Assembly: GCA_038501195.1 (NCBI GenBank)
Contig: JBBPUQ010000001.1
Location: 1,798,001 to 1,862,000, forward strand
Direction of reading: 5' to 3'
Length of the DNA: 64,000 bases
Origin: Nemania diffusa
Lineage: Eukaryota; Ascomycota; Sordariomycetes; Xylariales; Xylariaceae
Part shown: piece by piece, positions 10,475 through 20,856 of the stretch
How the letters are laid out: the number at the start of each line of letters is the position of its first letter
Numbering within the stretch: position 1 is the first letter of the stretch
Position numbers and translations under genes: made by a program
Notes under the pieces: model-generated
The model's input: only the letters and a program-made list of their open reading frames with translations
What the model was told of the DNA's origin: nothing
Database searches by the model: none

Positions 10475-13400
10475 TCATTTGCCAATCTTACGGTAGAAGG
10501 GACCCGTATTTATCCTCTCGTCGCATACCTCGCACGTACACAAACCGTACTGTCGAAAATCACGCCCGACTTGGACATCTTGCCTAACAAAAGCGCACAT
10601 TACCCCCTCATCGTCATTCTGGACTACATCCTCATGGATTGACAAGAGGCGACGGAGACTCGCCTCCAGCGCGACGTCACGGGCTTTTCTTCCAAATACA
10701 TCTGACTCTTCAGTATCGCACCCCGCTTCGAGTAGCATGTGTACCCGTGCATCCATTCCTTTCGCTGCGGCATCCATCAAGACGGAAACAACGCCTTTAG
10801 AAATCCGATTCCAGGGGCTAGCCGAGTTCCAGAGAAGCTCCGTGTGTTTGTTTTGACTCTGCACTGCATAGAACAGAGGAGATTTATTGTCGTGATCTGT
10901 TTTATCTACGTCAGCCCCGTATCTTAGCAGAAGTTCAATGACTTTTTCTATGCCTAGACTGTCATTTTTTATCGCTAGGTGTAGTGGAGTCGCTCCATCG
11001 GCACTTCTTTGAGAGTTCACATCAACGTTGTAATCTAATAACAGCGTAACCACTTCATAGTAGCCCTGCTGGGACTCCTTTATCATATTCCCAACCGCTA
11101 AATGTAAGGGGGAACCGAGCTCCTTATTAGATGCCGCTACAAAAGCACCTGCATCTAAAAGGAGTCGGACTAGATCAGATCTTCCATTGTGTGCCGCCAC
11201 CTGAAGTGGCGTCCATCTTGGGGCAACCCGCATCTCCTTATTCGGGTCCGCGTCTCGAGATAGCAGAACTCGGACCAGGTTCTTAGAGCCACGGGCACAA
11301 GCTAAAAGCAATGCCGAGGATCCAAAGGAATCCTCGGCATTTATGTCCGCACCCTTTTGCAAAAGAGCCTCAGCAGCCTCCGCATAATCATCTATCGCGA
11401 GATTAGATAGTGGCACTTTCAAGGCTGGGATGACTTACGCGGCGCAGTGCTGTGGAGGGCCGTCGCCTTCCACTCTCCCCATTGAGCATTAATCTCACTT
11501 CTGTCAGCCATCACTTCGATGACGGCAGCACTACCAAACTCTGCGGCGGTGTGTAAGAGGCTCTCAGATTTCGATACGGTGCTGTCGGCTTCTTCGGTTG
11601 GACTACTATCCAGCATCCACTGAGCATCCGAGGCAATAAGTTCAGACAAAGCTCCTTCATATCCGTTTGTTATAGCCATGGCGAAAAACTTGTCTTCTTC
11701 AATTTCTGTATTAAGTTTTGCACCCGCGTTTACAAGACAACGTATGATGAGTGAATGACCTTCTCTCGTAGCGATGGCTAGGTTCTCAACTAGCTCAGAC
11801 TGAGAAGGTGAGAACTCCGCGAATTCGGGAGCGGTTAACATCCATTCCAAAAGCTGGACATCGCCGTTCCTACAGCATTCCTCTAAGGCATCCTTACACC
11901 TTTCTCTTGATTTTATGCTGGTTAGGAGCGCCTTGGCAATATCGCTGTGTCCGGCCTCGAGTGCAAGTTTGAGGCCTTCTTCTGGGCTGCTGTTGCCAAA
12001 CTCGCACTTTTCAGCGAGTGAGAGCACAATACTAGAGAGCCCAAAAAACGCCCCAAATGCGAATGCAGACGTTAAAACGCTGGGTGGGACTTCTTGTCGA
12101 CTCGTGGGCTGGCAGTTAGCCCATGTTTCTACCCACCGCGCCCTAGCAACTTGGTCGCTCCAGAATAACCAAAAGACTTGACTTATATGGTCTTCATTAG
12201 TTGACATTCGGTTGAGGTGAAGACACCAACATTGAATTATGTATGGCATTAACCCAGAGAAGGGACGAAGTCTAGTGATGGTTGCCAAAGCGGCATATGC
12301 AGACTCAAATTCACTGGCCTCGCCGTTCTCTAGACTATACTCTTTCAAGTATTCCCAACACTTTAATAGTAGAAGAGACCCTGGGGGCGGTGCGCTTGAC
12401 GGATGTGTAGATATAGTGGATCGGACGAGAGGCTGAAGGTGACTTCTGATAAACTCTCCGAGTGTATCATGGATGAGATAAACTGTACTATCCTGGATCC
12501 GAATCACAAGTTTAAGAGTTGTACTTGAATAGTTGGCAAAAATCCTTTGCGGTAACATCTTCCACGCTTCAGGGGGTACTTGCGTTGTATTAGTAGCAGA
12601 TGGGTGTTTAGCCAGTGCAATTGACAACTCATCTAGACTTAGTGGGCGTTCTGCGAAAGCAACGCAGAAAAGAGCCTCTTGTAGCCAGCTTCCAGGTGCC
12701 ATTATATGCTTGATAATTTGTGCGTAAATGTCATCATAGCTTTCCAAGGTAGATAGCTCCAACAAGTGCCTATTATCCGGTCTAATTAGAGCAAGGAGCC
12801 CTACCAAAAGCTTGACACGTAGCATGGTTGTGCCCAGAGTCAAGAGCAGCTCCTTGTCATCCGCAAACGCAGCGTTTTCTACCTGCTTGGCGAGGTAGAG
12901 ACGTCTTTCTTTTTCCATTATTTTGTCGAGGTAGATAACATTGTCACTGAATTGGGTAAGAACCGATGTTATACGTTCCTCAGCTCGACTAGTCAAGATA
13001 ATCCGGCAATTTATATTAGACTTTGTCAGCCTCCCCAGATCGTAGAGAAGTTGCGTAACACTTGCGTCGCACTCGTCTACAGCATCCACCACAAAGTAGA
13101 TAGTGGTATCTCCCATTTTCCAGATAATTGCTTGTAACAACCGGTGGAATTCTGCGACAGAGGGGAGTTTGTCCCAAGAGAATAAGCCGCTTAATTTGCG
13201 TATATAGGAGCTTTCAAAGAGTCCGCGAGATTTGTAATGGTAATGGAGCTGTAGTAGGCATGAATGAAGAAATTGATGGTAGGTTCTCCGGCGGCAGTCG
13301 GAAGCACTGAAATAATACCAGAGTGTGACGGCTTCCACTTGCTTCAAGCGCTGCCTGGCGAGCCAACTTGCGAGAACCGATTTGCCAGCCCCCGGAGTTC

Positions 13401-14823
13401 CATATATGGTGATAAGTCCGGCACTGTTTCTGAGAACCTCACTGGCCCAGTCGAGGGTGCCGGGTATTGGCTCGGGAGCATTATACGGCACGAGGATTGG
13501 GGTAGAACTAGTAGCAGTGAGAGTTTGCCGAAATTTCAGGAATGGCAGGAGATTCTCCTCTGTTGGCGTTAGCTGATTGTGTCCCAACACAACTAAGTTC
13601 TAATGTCAGACTATGTGAACGTTGGCAGAATACACGTACCTTCGTTAGATAGGATCTTCCAAATATTGTCGCCTAGCGTATGCACAAACTGTGTAGGGGG
13701 GGATTTGCAAAGAGAATTGTGGTCTATGCCGGGGAATCTGAAGATGTCTCGCTTTAGGCTGGATGTTATTGGAGATGCGGGTAGTGGAACCTGAAACTCT
13801 CGTATTATTTGATGTTCTCGAACGCCTAAACCTTTGCGCCGAAAGCGATATAACCATGTGTACTTACAACTATGCCTATGAGAGGTGTTTCACTATCTTC
13901 GATACTAGACATTACCTGATACTGACCGTTCAGGGAGTCAAAAAGCAGAGATGTTGAATAGAGCGCTTCGGTGCCTGTTTCGAGGACTACACCCACAGCG
14001 CTTTTGCGTTGAGACGGTTTCGCGGTCGCTAGGACGAGATTGAAAACGACGTCTTCCCATTGGCTCGATGTGTCTGGAGTGCCGAAAAGAAGCTGCCCAG
14101 GACGGCATTAGCAACCGAAGATACGTTACTAGACGTGTGGATAATATTACCAGGAGTCGCGTTTGACTAGCCGTATTGAGATACCGCTTATCATGATTGG
14201 CAATCCAAAGTGCCTTTTTATAAACACAGACCGTTAGTTCTATTATGAAGTTATAGGTGTGTCACCACCTTCGGTAGAGATATTTCGAAGACTTGCTTTT
14301 TTTACCAGAACCCCACCGATGTTATGGCATAGGAAGATAATAGGCCCCTAGAGGACCAAATTAGCTTCGTAAAAATTAGTGTTTCTATAGACTATACATT
14401 ATTTTCATCACCTCTTTTTTTGGCGACAGCTTCGAGGAGCGATATAGCGGCTCGATGCAGGGTCAATTCGCTAAGTAGATTGTGGACGGAGAGGTCAGCT
14501 GAATACTGATAAGCCATTATTCTTCCATTTGAAATATGTGCAGCTGTTGGTAGGTCCTGGACTAGCCAGTTTCGTTGGGAGTTATCGTCGAGTTCTTCGC
14601 ACCACGTTGCGTCGTGATCCCGGTAAAGTCCATGGATGGCAATGACGCTATTTTTGAGTTAATCTCCGTGGCCAACATTCGTGTAGTTTATATGAGAAAA
14701 AGAGCGATCATACTCAAAAGGTGATGTGTTTAAGTCATCTTCAATGTTGTGTAAAACTTTGAGGCCTAGAAGATTGTCTGATCTAGACTGTTGGTGAAAA
14801 TGGGAATGGGGTGCGAAAGCCAT
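10475..14823 (-). CDS. Fungal NLR: SesB-like hydrolase - NACHT - ankyrin repeats
   Basis: Manual model on the minus strand: 14823-14714, 14647-14398, 14347-14297, 14213-14151, 14092-13868, 13790-13640, 13592-11439, 11391-10475; 1306 residues, all phases consistent. Residues 1-270 form an alpha/beta-hydrolase effector of the SesB type: strand plus oxyanion motif VIAIHGL (38-44), nucleophile elbow CHNIGG (127-132), a LFGTPD strand, and the catalytic His region GIDHNSLCK (His257). The usual GHSLGG Ser is Asn129, so classical esterase catalysis is unlikely. The NACHT core has Walker A YGTPGAGKS (near 347-355) and Walker B VVDAVDECD (near 453). Ankyrin repeats fill roughly 890-1306 (for example GATPLHLAI). 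Such STAND proteins act in fungal self/non-self recognition and cell death. The long central frame opens with GTG, not ATG, because it is an internal exon. The intron after 14297 has a GC donor (GCAAGT). Confidence 0.85.
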
Positions 14824-15673
14824 AACGGATACCTTCACAACCAAGCGCGTGGAGTTGGAAAATATGAAGGTTGATAAGGAAGGATGAAAATATGAAACCA
14901 AATGAGGAGCTATACTAGATGAGAAAATTTAGGAAAAAGGGAGAGAGATGAGATGTGTCAGATTTACCACTACACCAAAAGATTGGCGTGACTGGTCAAT
15001 TATTTGTTTATTTCCATGGCGGTAATATCCAACAGAGTTCACGTGCATCAACAAGAATAATTATAACTTTAAGGGTTAATATGAAATTCAAGGCATTAAA
15101 TACAAGCTTGTGAGTTATATATTAAAAACGCGTATTAATTATATGTATAAATTATAACGATACGGTCACCGATGGGCGCCTTGGATTTTGGGAAACGATG
15201 TTTAAAGCCGGCCAAGTTAAGTCAGGCCAAGCTATTACCTATAGATACAAAATATAAGCGGTAATATTTACTAACATGGAAATATTTATAAGTTAACAGG
15301 CGGCTGCATAAACGGCTGAGGCGTTAATAGCTTTTTAATATGTGCTTAGTAGGGTAGAAACTTACTTTATTCTGTAGATCGTCTGTTTACAGTAGGTTTT
15401 GCCGAATCTTTTTCACGCTCTACTTACTACACAAATTTGGTAAGAATTAGAGCACTTATGTTATTGCTGTTGTTGTTGTTATCTTTAACGTCGATGTGGG
15501 ACGATATGCGTCTCTCCGCTGCTGGCTTGATTGGCTGACTGCCATGTTAGGCTTAGTGTCCTTTCCGAGGAGTAAAACATCGTTTTCCAAAAATCCGGGG
15601 CGACCGATGGGGGTCTCTCACTTACCCACCTCCTCCACATGACCCCCACATGACCCACATAGCCTACCTGTCT
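14824..15673. other. Intergenic region upstream of the NLR gene
   Basis: About 850 bases with no gene that can be supported. It should contain the NLR promoter. The sequence is AT-rich around 14980-15130, and a CTTATGTTATTGCTGTTGTT-like run occurs near 15455-15480. No recognised motif stands out. Confidence 0.4.
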
Positions 15674-15820
15674 ACCGACTCGGCACCAGTACTGGAAAAC
15701 CGGGACTATGTAGATAACCAGATATGCCAGTCGGATTAGTATATAATGCTTGAATAAATTCTGATTGGTATATGCATAATCCCGGTTTTCCACTTTTTAA
15801 GTACTTGGTGCCGAGTCGGT
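15674..15820. mobile_element. MITE-like inverted repeat, family A copy 2
   Basis: The left arm starts ACCGACTCGGCACC and the right arm ends GGTGCCGAGTCGGT, with both arms continuing through a shared GGAAAACCGGG block. The left arm lacks about 8 bases (the CTTTTTAAG part) that are present in the right. The right arm motif CCACTTTTTAAGT followed by GGTGCSGAGT is also present in the element at 1752-1945, so the two look like diverged members of one family. No coding capacity. Confidence 0.65.
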
Positions 15821-15891
15821 CAGTATTCCAACCACCACAAAGAGAGCATACGCTCTGAAGAGCATGAGGAAGATTTTTTTTTGGAGATTCC

Positions 15892-16056
15892 GACGAGTTT
15901 ACAGTCTCACGGCTGCTTAACCTATTGCAGCAAGAGAGGGACCGATGCATGCAACTAGAAGAAGAGCTGGATACGCTGAGAAGCAGGTACGACGAACGGG
16001 AGGATATCTGGTTAACATCATTGCAGTTAGGACTAAGGGTGACGCCATTTGACTAG
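15892..16056 (+). pseudogene. Coiled-coil gene remnant
   Basis: A 54-codon open frame ends at TAG (16054-16056). It reads as a charged heptad-like helix (LLNLLQQERDRCMQLEEEL, then a similar stretch) and ends LGLRVTPFD. The 50 bases before it are open and protein-like in another frame (SIRSEEHEEDFF), and a run of T lies at the switch near 15875-15882, so a frameshift in a homopolymer may have broken the gene. No start codon is found, and a family A element lies directly upstream. The original function is unknown. Confidence 0.4.
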
Positions 16057-16644
16057 CTGTTGCTTGACGAATTTTTCATTTCATCTTTTTCCATCATGAG
16101 ATTCCTATCTAGTCATTCGGGCAGTTAGGTTGATTGTCATGGCGCTGATACAGTGCCGGTGATTAGGTCTACGTCTATTATAGTAGTTTCCCGTTGGCCT
16201 TTTCTTACATATATTTCACTTGGTCATATACCTTCTAGGGCTTGCACAATTACTTAGTCGGGTGTAGGTCTTCAAAGAAGGGGCACAAATCGACTATTTT
16301 CTTGTAACTTTTTAGGGAGTGACTAGAAGTGCTATGTGCCAGTGGTTAAACCTCTACAGTGCAGAGTGTATATGTACACATTCCGTTTCAGTACATATAT
16401 AGGCGCCATATACCCTTCGGAGTTTACGATGTTGACGTGTTGATCAACTCTTTTACAAGTCGCGATTAGTCCGCTAAAACTTAACGTTTCTCTAAAGGTT
16501 CATCTTTTGGCATTGTCTGCCTTTCCTCGTCTCGTGCTTCCAAGATTCTTCCCTCAGCCACATAGCGCCGCCATTGATTTTAACTCTGAGATGGGCCCTG
16601 AAATTCTAGAATCTGAACACAATATCAGCAAGTACATCATTTTG
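16057..16644. other. Intergenic region without visible features
   Basis: Nothing that can be supported was seen here apart from the likely 3' flank of the minus-strand gene ending at 16645. Confidence 0.4.
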
Positions 16645-17619
16645 TCATGCAGCCGCATATTGATCTCGCACCTTTGCCGGAGGGAGTGATTTGGTGAGGT
16701 TATCAGATGACACATCCGCAAGATAGGGCCCGAAGTTAACCCACTGGCCGTCTTTCAAGTCGAAGTAGACGGGAGTAATGAAATCGCTACTAGTGACGGA
16801 GCGACCATTGGCGTGCGGCGTGTGGACTTTGGCATTAACCGTAATCCCGGCAATGAATGACCCGCATCTTTTCGGGATCTGGACCAAGATCGCAGCTCGA
16901 AGGTGTGGTGGCACTCCGTTCTTGGACGTCTTGTTTTCGACCAAGCGCCACTTAGCCGCGTTTAGGTAGCCTGATGATCGGTTGTGGATCCACCGTTGTG
17001 AATCTAGTATAGCGCAGTTCGTGTTGTCATCTGCTGTGGTCTGCTGGTACTGGCCCCCTATGCCAATGGCGGCGAGTTTTGAGTCCGCGCTGATGGTAGG
17101 ATTCCCTCCAACAACAGTTTCCGTATCCTCCTTTGCGTCATTCATGCTGAACCTACCCTCCGGTGCCATCTGTGCCACCCAAGGGGCGTGCTCGTGGCTT
17201 CCTCGTCCGTAGTTTAGTGATTCGTCTTTTGGTAAAAACCCCATCGTTACATCAACTTGCTTGAAACGCCTGCCTTCTGACAACGAGGAGGCAAAATGGA
17301 AATCAACTACTAATAGAACCGCATGGTCTCCACCAGGAGTGGTTGTTCCGTGAGAGACCACAAGCAACTCAGCTTGGTACGACATGCCCGACTCTTGATA
17401 TATCATCGGAGAACTTGCCTGATTATATCCCTGTAAATAGATTCCATCATACGAAACATGGAAGGCAGCTTCTTCTGGCCCGATATCAAATAGTGGAAAG
17501 TTGAACTTAGTATCCTCAGCCTTGCTCATTGTGCTGGATGTATGACTTGCTTCGACTCCGTGAGTTCCTATCGACGAATTATCTATGCCGTCCTGGGTGC
17601 TGTCTATGGAAGAGCCCAT
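16645..17619 (-). CDS. Uncharacterised protein, 324 aa
   Basis: Single-exon gene with an ATG start at 17619. I do not recognise the family with confidence. The protein has a Ser/Thr-rich, probably disordered first 35 residues. Beta-rich sequence follows, with alternating hydrophobic strands (for example ELLVVSHG, HAVLLVVDFHF, KQVDVTMGFLP), a central VAQMAPEGRFSM segment, and LRAAILVQIPKRCGSFIAGITV towards the end. There is no signal peptide and no membrane helix, so a cytosolic or nuclear beta-sandwich-like protein is the best description. The layout recalls uncharacterised fungal proteins with an APEGxxS motif. It stands alone between relic-rich spacers and its frame is intact, which argues that it is a real gene. 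Confidence 0.65.
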   Translation of the reverse strand: MGSSIDSTQDGIDNSSIGTHGVEASHTSSTMSKAEDTKFNFPLFDIGPEEAAFHVSYDGIYLQGYNQASSPMIYQESGMSYQAELLVVSHGTTTPGGDHAVLLVVDFHFASSLSEGRRFKQVDVTMGFLPKDESLNYGRGSHEHAPWVAQMAPEGRFSMNDAKEDTETVVGGNPTISADSKLAAIGIGGQYQQTTADDNTNCAILDSQRWIHNRSSGYLNAAKWRLVENKTSKNGVPPHLRAAILVQIPKRCGSFIAGITVNAKVHTPHANGRSVTSSDFITPVYFDLKDGQWVNFGPYLADVSSDNLTKSLPPAKVRDQYAAA

Positions 17620-20600
17620 GTTGCGGTCCTGTGTATAAGCACTGCAAGCCGTTAAGGTTCCTACTTCGATAATGTTCTAATTTTGTAGTAGTGTTGTAGT
17701 TTAGCATTGTAGCTCTTTCCCGGGGCAACTCGCTCCTAAATAGCTAGGTGTCGGTGTCACACTAGACTTAGGTATAAGGGACTGACGTCCTTCCCTAGCC
17801 AATGTAGGCCCTCGTTCAGGTCCTACCTAGATTCACCTGGTACCCCTAAGGCTATAGGGAAGTCCATTGAAGAAAGGGCTATGACGCGGTCAGAAGGGTT
17901 GAGAATGACTCGTCAAGGGAGGACTATTCCCATCCCTTAGAAATTTGTAGGTTACATTCCCCATATACAAATACGCAGTAGGTCAAGTTCTCCATGCTCC
18001 TAACAAGGGAGGAGATGGCCATAAGCCCATTAGAACAGAACTCTCGTTCCCCCTTCGCCACTATGATACGATGTGCATATACATATTCATCGCCACTGCG
18101 AAGGTCGTTAACAAAGGCGGCTGGGGTCTACGTAAGTATTCGAATAATATGACGCTCTTTACACCCTACCATTCAAGAGTCAACCATCACCTAACCTCCT
18201 CTCTAAGCTTTGTATACTCTCTGTAGTGCAACCCCAAAGCTAAAGGCCAAGACAAAAACAAAGCCATCACCCCAGTAACCGAGCTACCGAGAGATCACGA
18301 ATTGCAATTGTACCGATATTGCTCCAGTCGCATTCTAAAACTGGTGACGACGATGGATAGGATGATCATTGCTCATAATAATCCTCCTAACACTGTTATG
18401 TAACATTAACCGCACGAGAAACTAGCTAATCTCTAAAGTGGCCAAGATAGCGGCGAGGACAGTGACGAACAAGGCCCAGAGTTTCAGAAGGGATTTGCCT
18501 CCGGCTATACATCATCAGCGCGAAGGAGGGAAAATGATTCTACACCTAGCTGTGGAAAGGCGCGATCACAATTTTTCGAAAGCCTATTTATTTATATTAT
18601 TACCTCTTCAATCCCTTATACTCTGAAGGCTTTTCTTTTAGCCATATTACGTCGCTATATATACTGATTTTGAACCTCTCCTATGATTGTCTGTTCTGCT
18701 AGTCTTATGGAAAGCGGGCAGTTCTCTACCAAGAGAAACATAGTAACTAGATACACTACATACGGAGTACTCTGCTGGGTGCTGACTCATTGTAGTGGTG
18801 GGGTAGTCGCACTGGTCCTACTCTCTACGGCGCTCCGTTATGCCGTCGGCGCATTCGAAAAGATCCCGTCACGCAACCACGGCCGGAGGTTTTCTACTAA
18901 ACTATGGGACGAAGTACTCTCAAGCGAATTTCAGATTCAAGTGACTCAAATACCTACATAATGAATCAAATTACTATAATAGGCTCGCTAGCTATAATGC
19001 CGGTATAACTACCTAGGTACCTAGGTGGCTACCTGCAAACCCAGCCCACTGCTCTAACAATTCAATTTAGAAATCATATTTCCGTTTCTTTATAGGTTGT
19101 ACGCAAGACAGCTCTATGTCGTATATGCGAATAAAAAAAATCTATCGACTTATTACTGACTGACTTGATTAACCTGATTACACCTGACTACTGAAACGGA
19201 ACGTGTAAATCACACACACCGCACTCTAGAGGCTTGACGAGGGTCACAATAGCACTTCTAGAGATTCCTGGCTTCAATATATCAAACAGAAGATTTATTC
19301 AGGTAGACCAACCGAAGGATGGTCTCCGAGGAGGGTGGGTGACTAGAAAGGAGGTCTAGAAGGCTACTGAAGAAGTGGTCTACTTATGTAGCTATAGTTT
19401 GTGGCACAGCCACAAGCCTGTGGCTGGGTAGGTGGCTTGCCACCCGCCCTGTCACACTACACCTAGCCGAACTTACCTGACTGAATAAGTAGGCAGAATT
19501 GATTAAATCTACTTGTTGATTTGATTAACTTGCTGGACTTTAGTTTAAATAACTACTTCGTAGATACATTACTTGATTGTACTGAGCACGGGTAGTGTTC
19601 AAGACGAGTGCTAAAGTAAGTAATGCAGCACCGTTCGCTGCACCCTGTCGGTAGAGCCCCAAAACCGGCAAGGTCGAATTTAGTTATGTCGAATTTACCC
19701 CCTCAGTCTATGGCTAACTTTGGGATCTCTTCATTTGGTTTGCTCGCTACGCAGATCTCTAAGCCACTTTTGCATCTAGTCAATATGGATTCTGTAGCTC
19801 GCCGTATAAGCTGCCATTACTAACTGCCGTTACCCGAGGAGAAGCCTCCTTGTCGTACGTGTAGTTGGCAGCAGTGTGCATCGAATGATCGGTAACATCA
19901 ACGATCATCGACTTGGAAATTATCTGCAGCGATTAGGTGGCACACCGTCGCTGATGCTGACGCGGGAGCGAGATCCTCGGAGATGGCGTATCAAGTATAG
20001 TCACCCCTCCAATAAGACTGCACGCCATTCAGCCCATTGTTCAGCATTTTCCTAATTTAGCCCACACCTTGTAGTTCCACCGCAGTCATATTGATTACGG
20101 CGAACCTTCCGTCAAGGATAGTTCCCAGTTTTCTCAGGTCAATGACAAATCATGTTGGATTCTTCACCTTTCTCTGTACGCATATTACGTTCTCTGCACT
20201 CTACTGCAAAATATGTATGTAGGTCAGCTTTATACCGGTGCTTTTGATCTTTATATACGCCGAGAAGTCAGAATACCCCTCATTCTGTGTTAAACTCGTG
20301 TCGCGCCGGGTGGGAACGTAGATTATTGTGCGAAAGGAGAAGTAAATACCCGTAGGCTGTAGCATCAGCATCTAAGTTGGCAAATAAGGGATCGCGCTCA
20401 TCAAGAGATATATGTCATAGCTGAAGGACTATGAGCTATAGGCGTTCAGGTCCAGGTTCGCTGCCGCAAGCACAACAGGCTTCATCGGCCATTGACCTGT
20501 TGGACACCGAAACGAAGTGCGGTTCTGTCGCGCTCGCCCCGATCGATGATGGCCATTTGACTCGATTATTGGCTAATCCATTCGTATTTCCGACGTTCTT

Positions 20601-20856
20601 ACCTAAAACCTCGCACACACCGGGCGGTGTGCTTTCAGCTGAATCACCTCTAGTCCCAATTAAGTCGGCTAGGTGCTGCTACCCTAGTTAGATAAGCTAG
20701 AAGATGTGGGTGTAGGACCTGACGAGCCGGGTGAGGCTCTGTGGCCCCCAATCCTATAACGGGCCAACCTTGTGCTTAAGACTATGAATATAATTATAAG
20801 TATCCCGTGCCAAAAAAAACCCTTTTCACCATGTAGTATGATGTCCTAGTTGTAGA
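17620..20856. other. Long intergenic region
   Basis: About 3.2 kb without a gene I can support. The open frames present (up to about 92 codons, for example 18683-18961 and 20431-20691 on plus) have no recognisable domains and look like chance. Small palindromes occur around 19405-19445 (AGCCACAAGCCTGTGGCT and GGTGGCTTGCCACC). The repeated word ACCTAGGT occurs near 19010-19025. Confidence 0.45.

Noticed and set aside
11419..13590. Taking the NACHT frame as a complete 723-residue gene separate from the ankyrin frame
   Set aside because: It begins with GTG at a splice acceptor and ends just beyond a clear GTAAGT donor; a 47-nt intron joins it in phase to the ankyrin exon.
14659..14661. In-frame TAA read as a nonsense mutation in the NLR
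   Set aside because: A 66-nt intron (14713-14648) with a GTATGA donor and TAG acceptor removes it and restores DVIAIHGL.
20431..20691. 86-codon frame before the CorA-like gene as a first exon
   Set aside because: No splice donor leads in phase to the 20857 frame that I could support, and the composition is not convincing.
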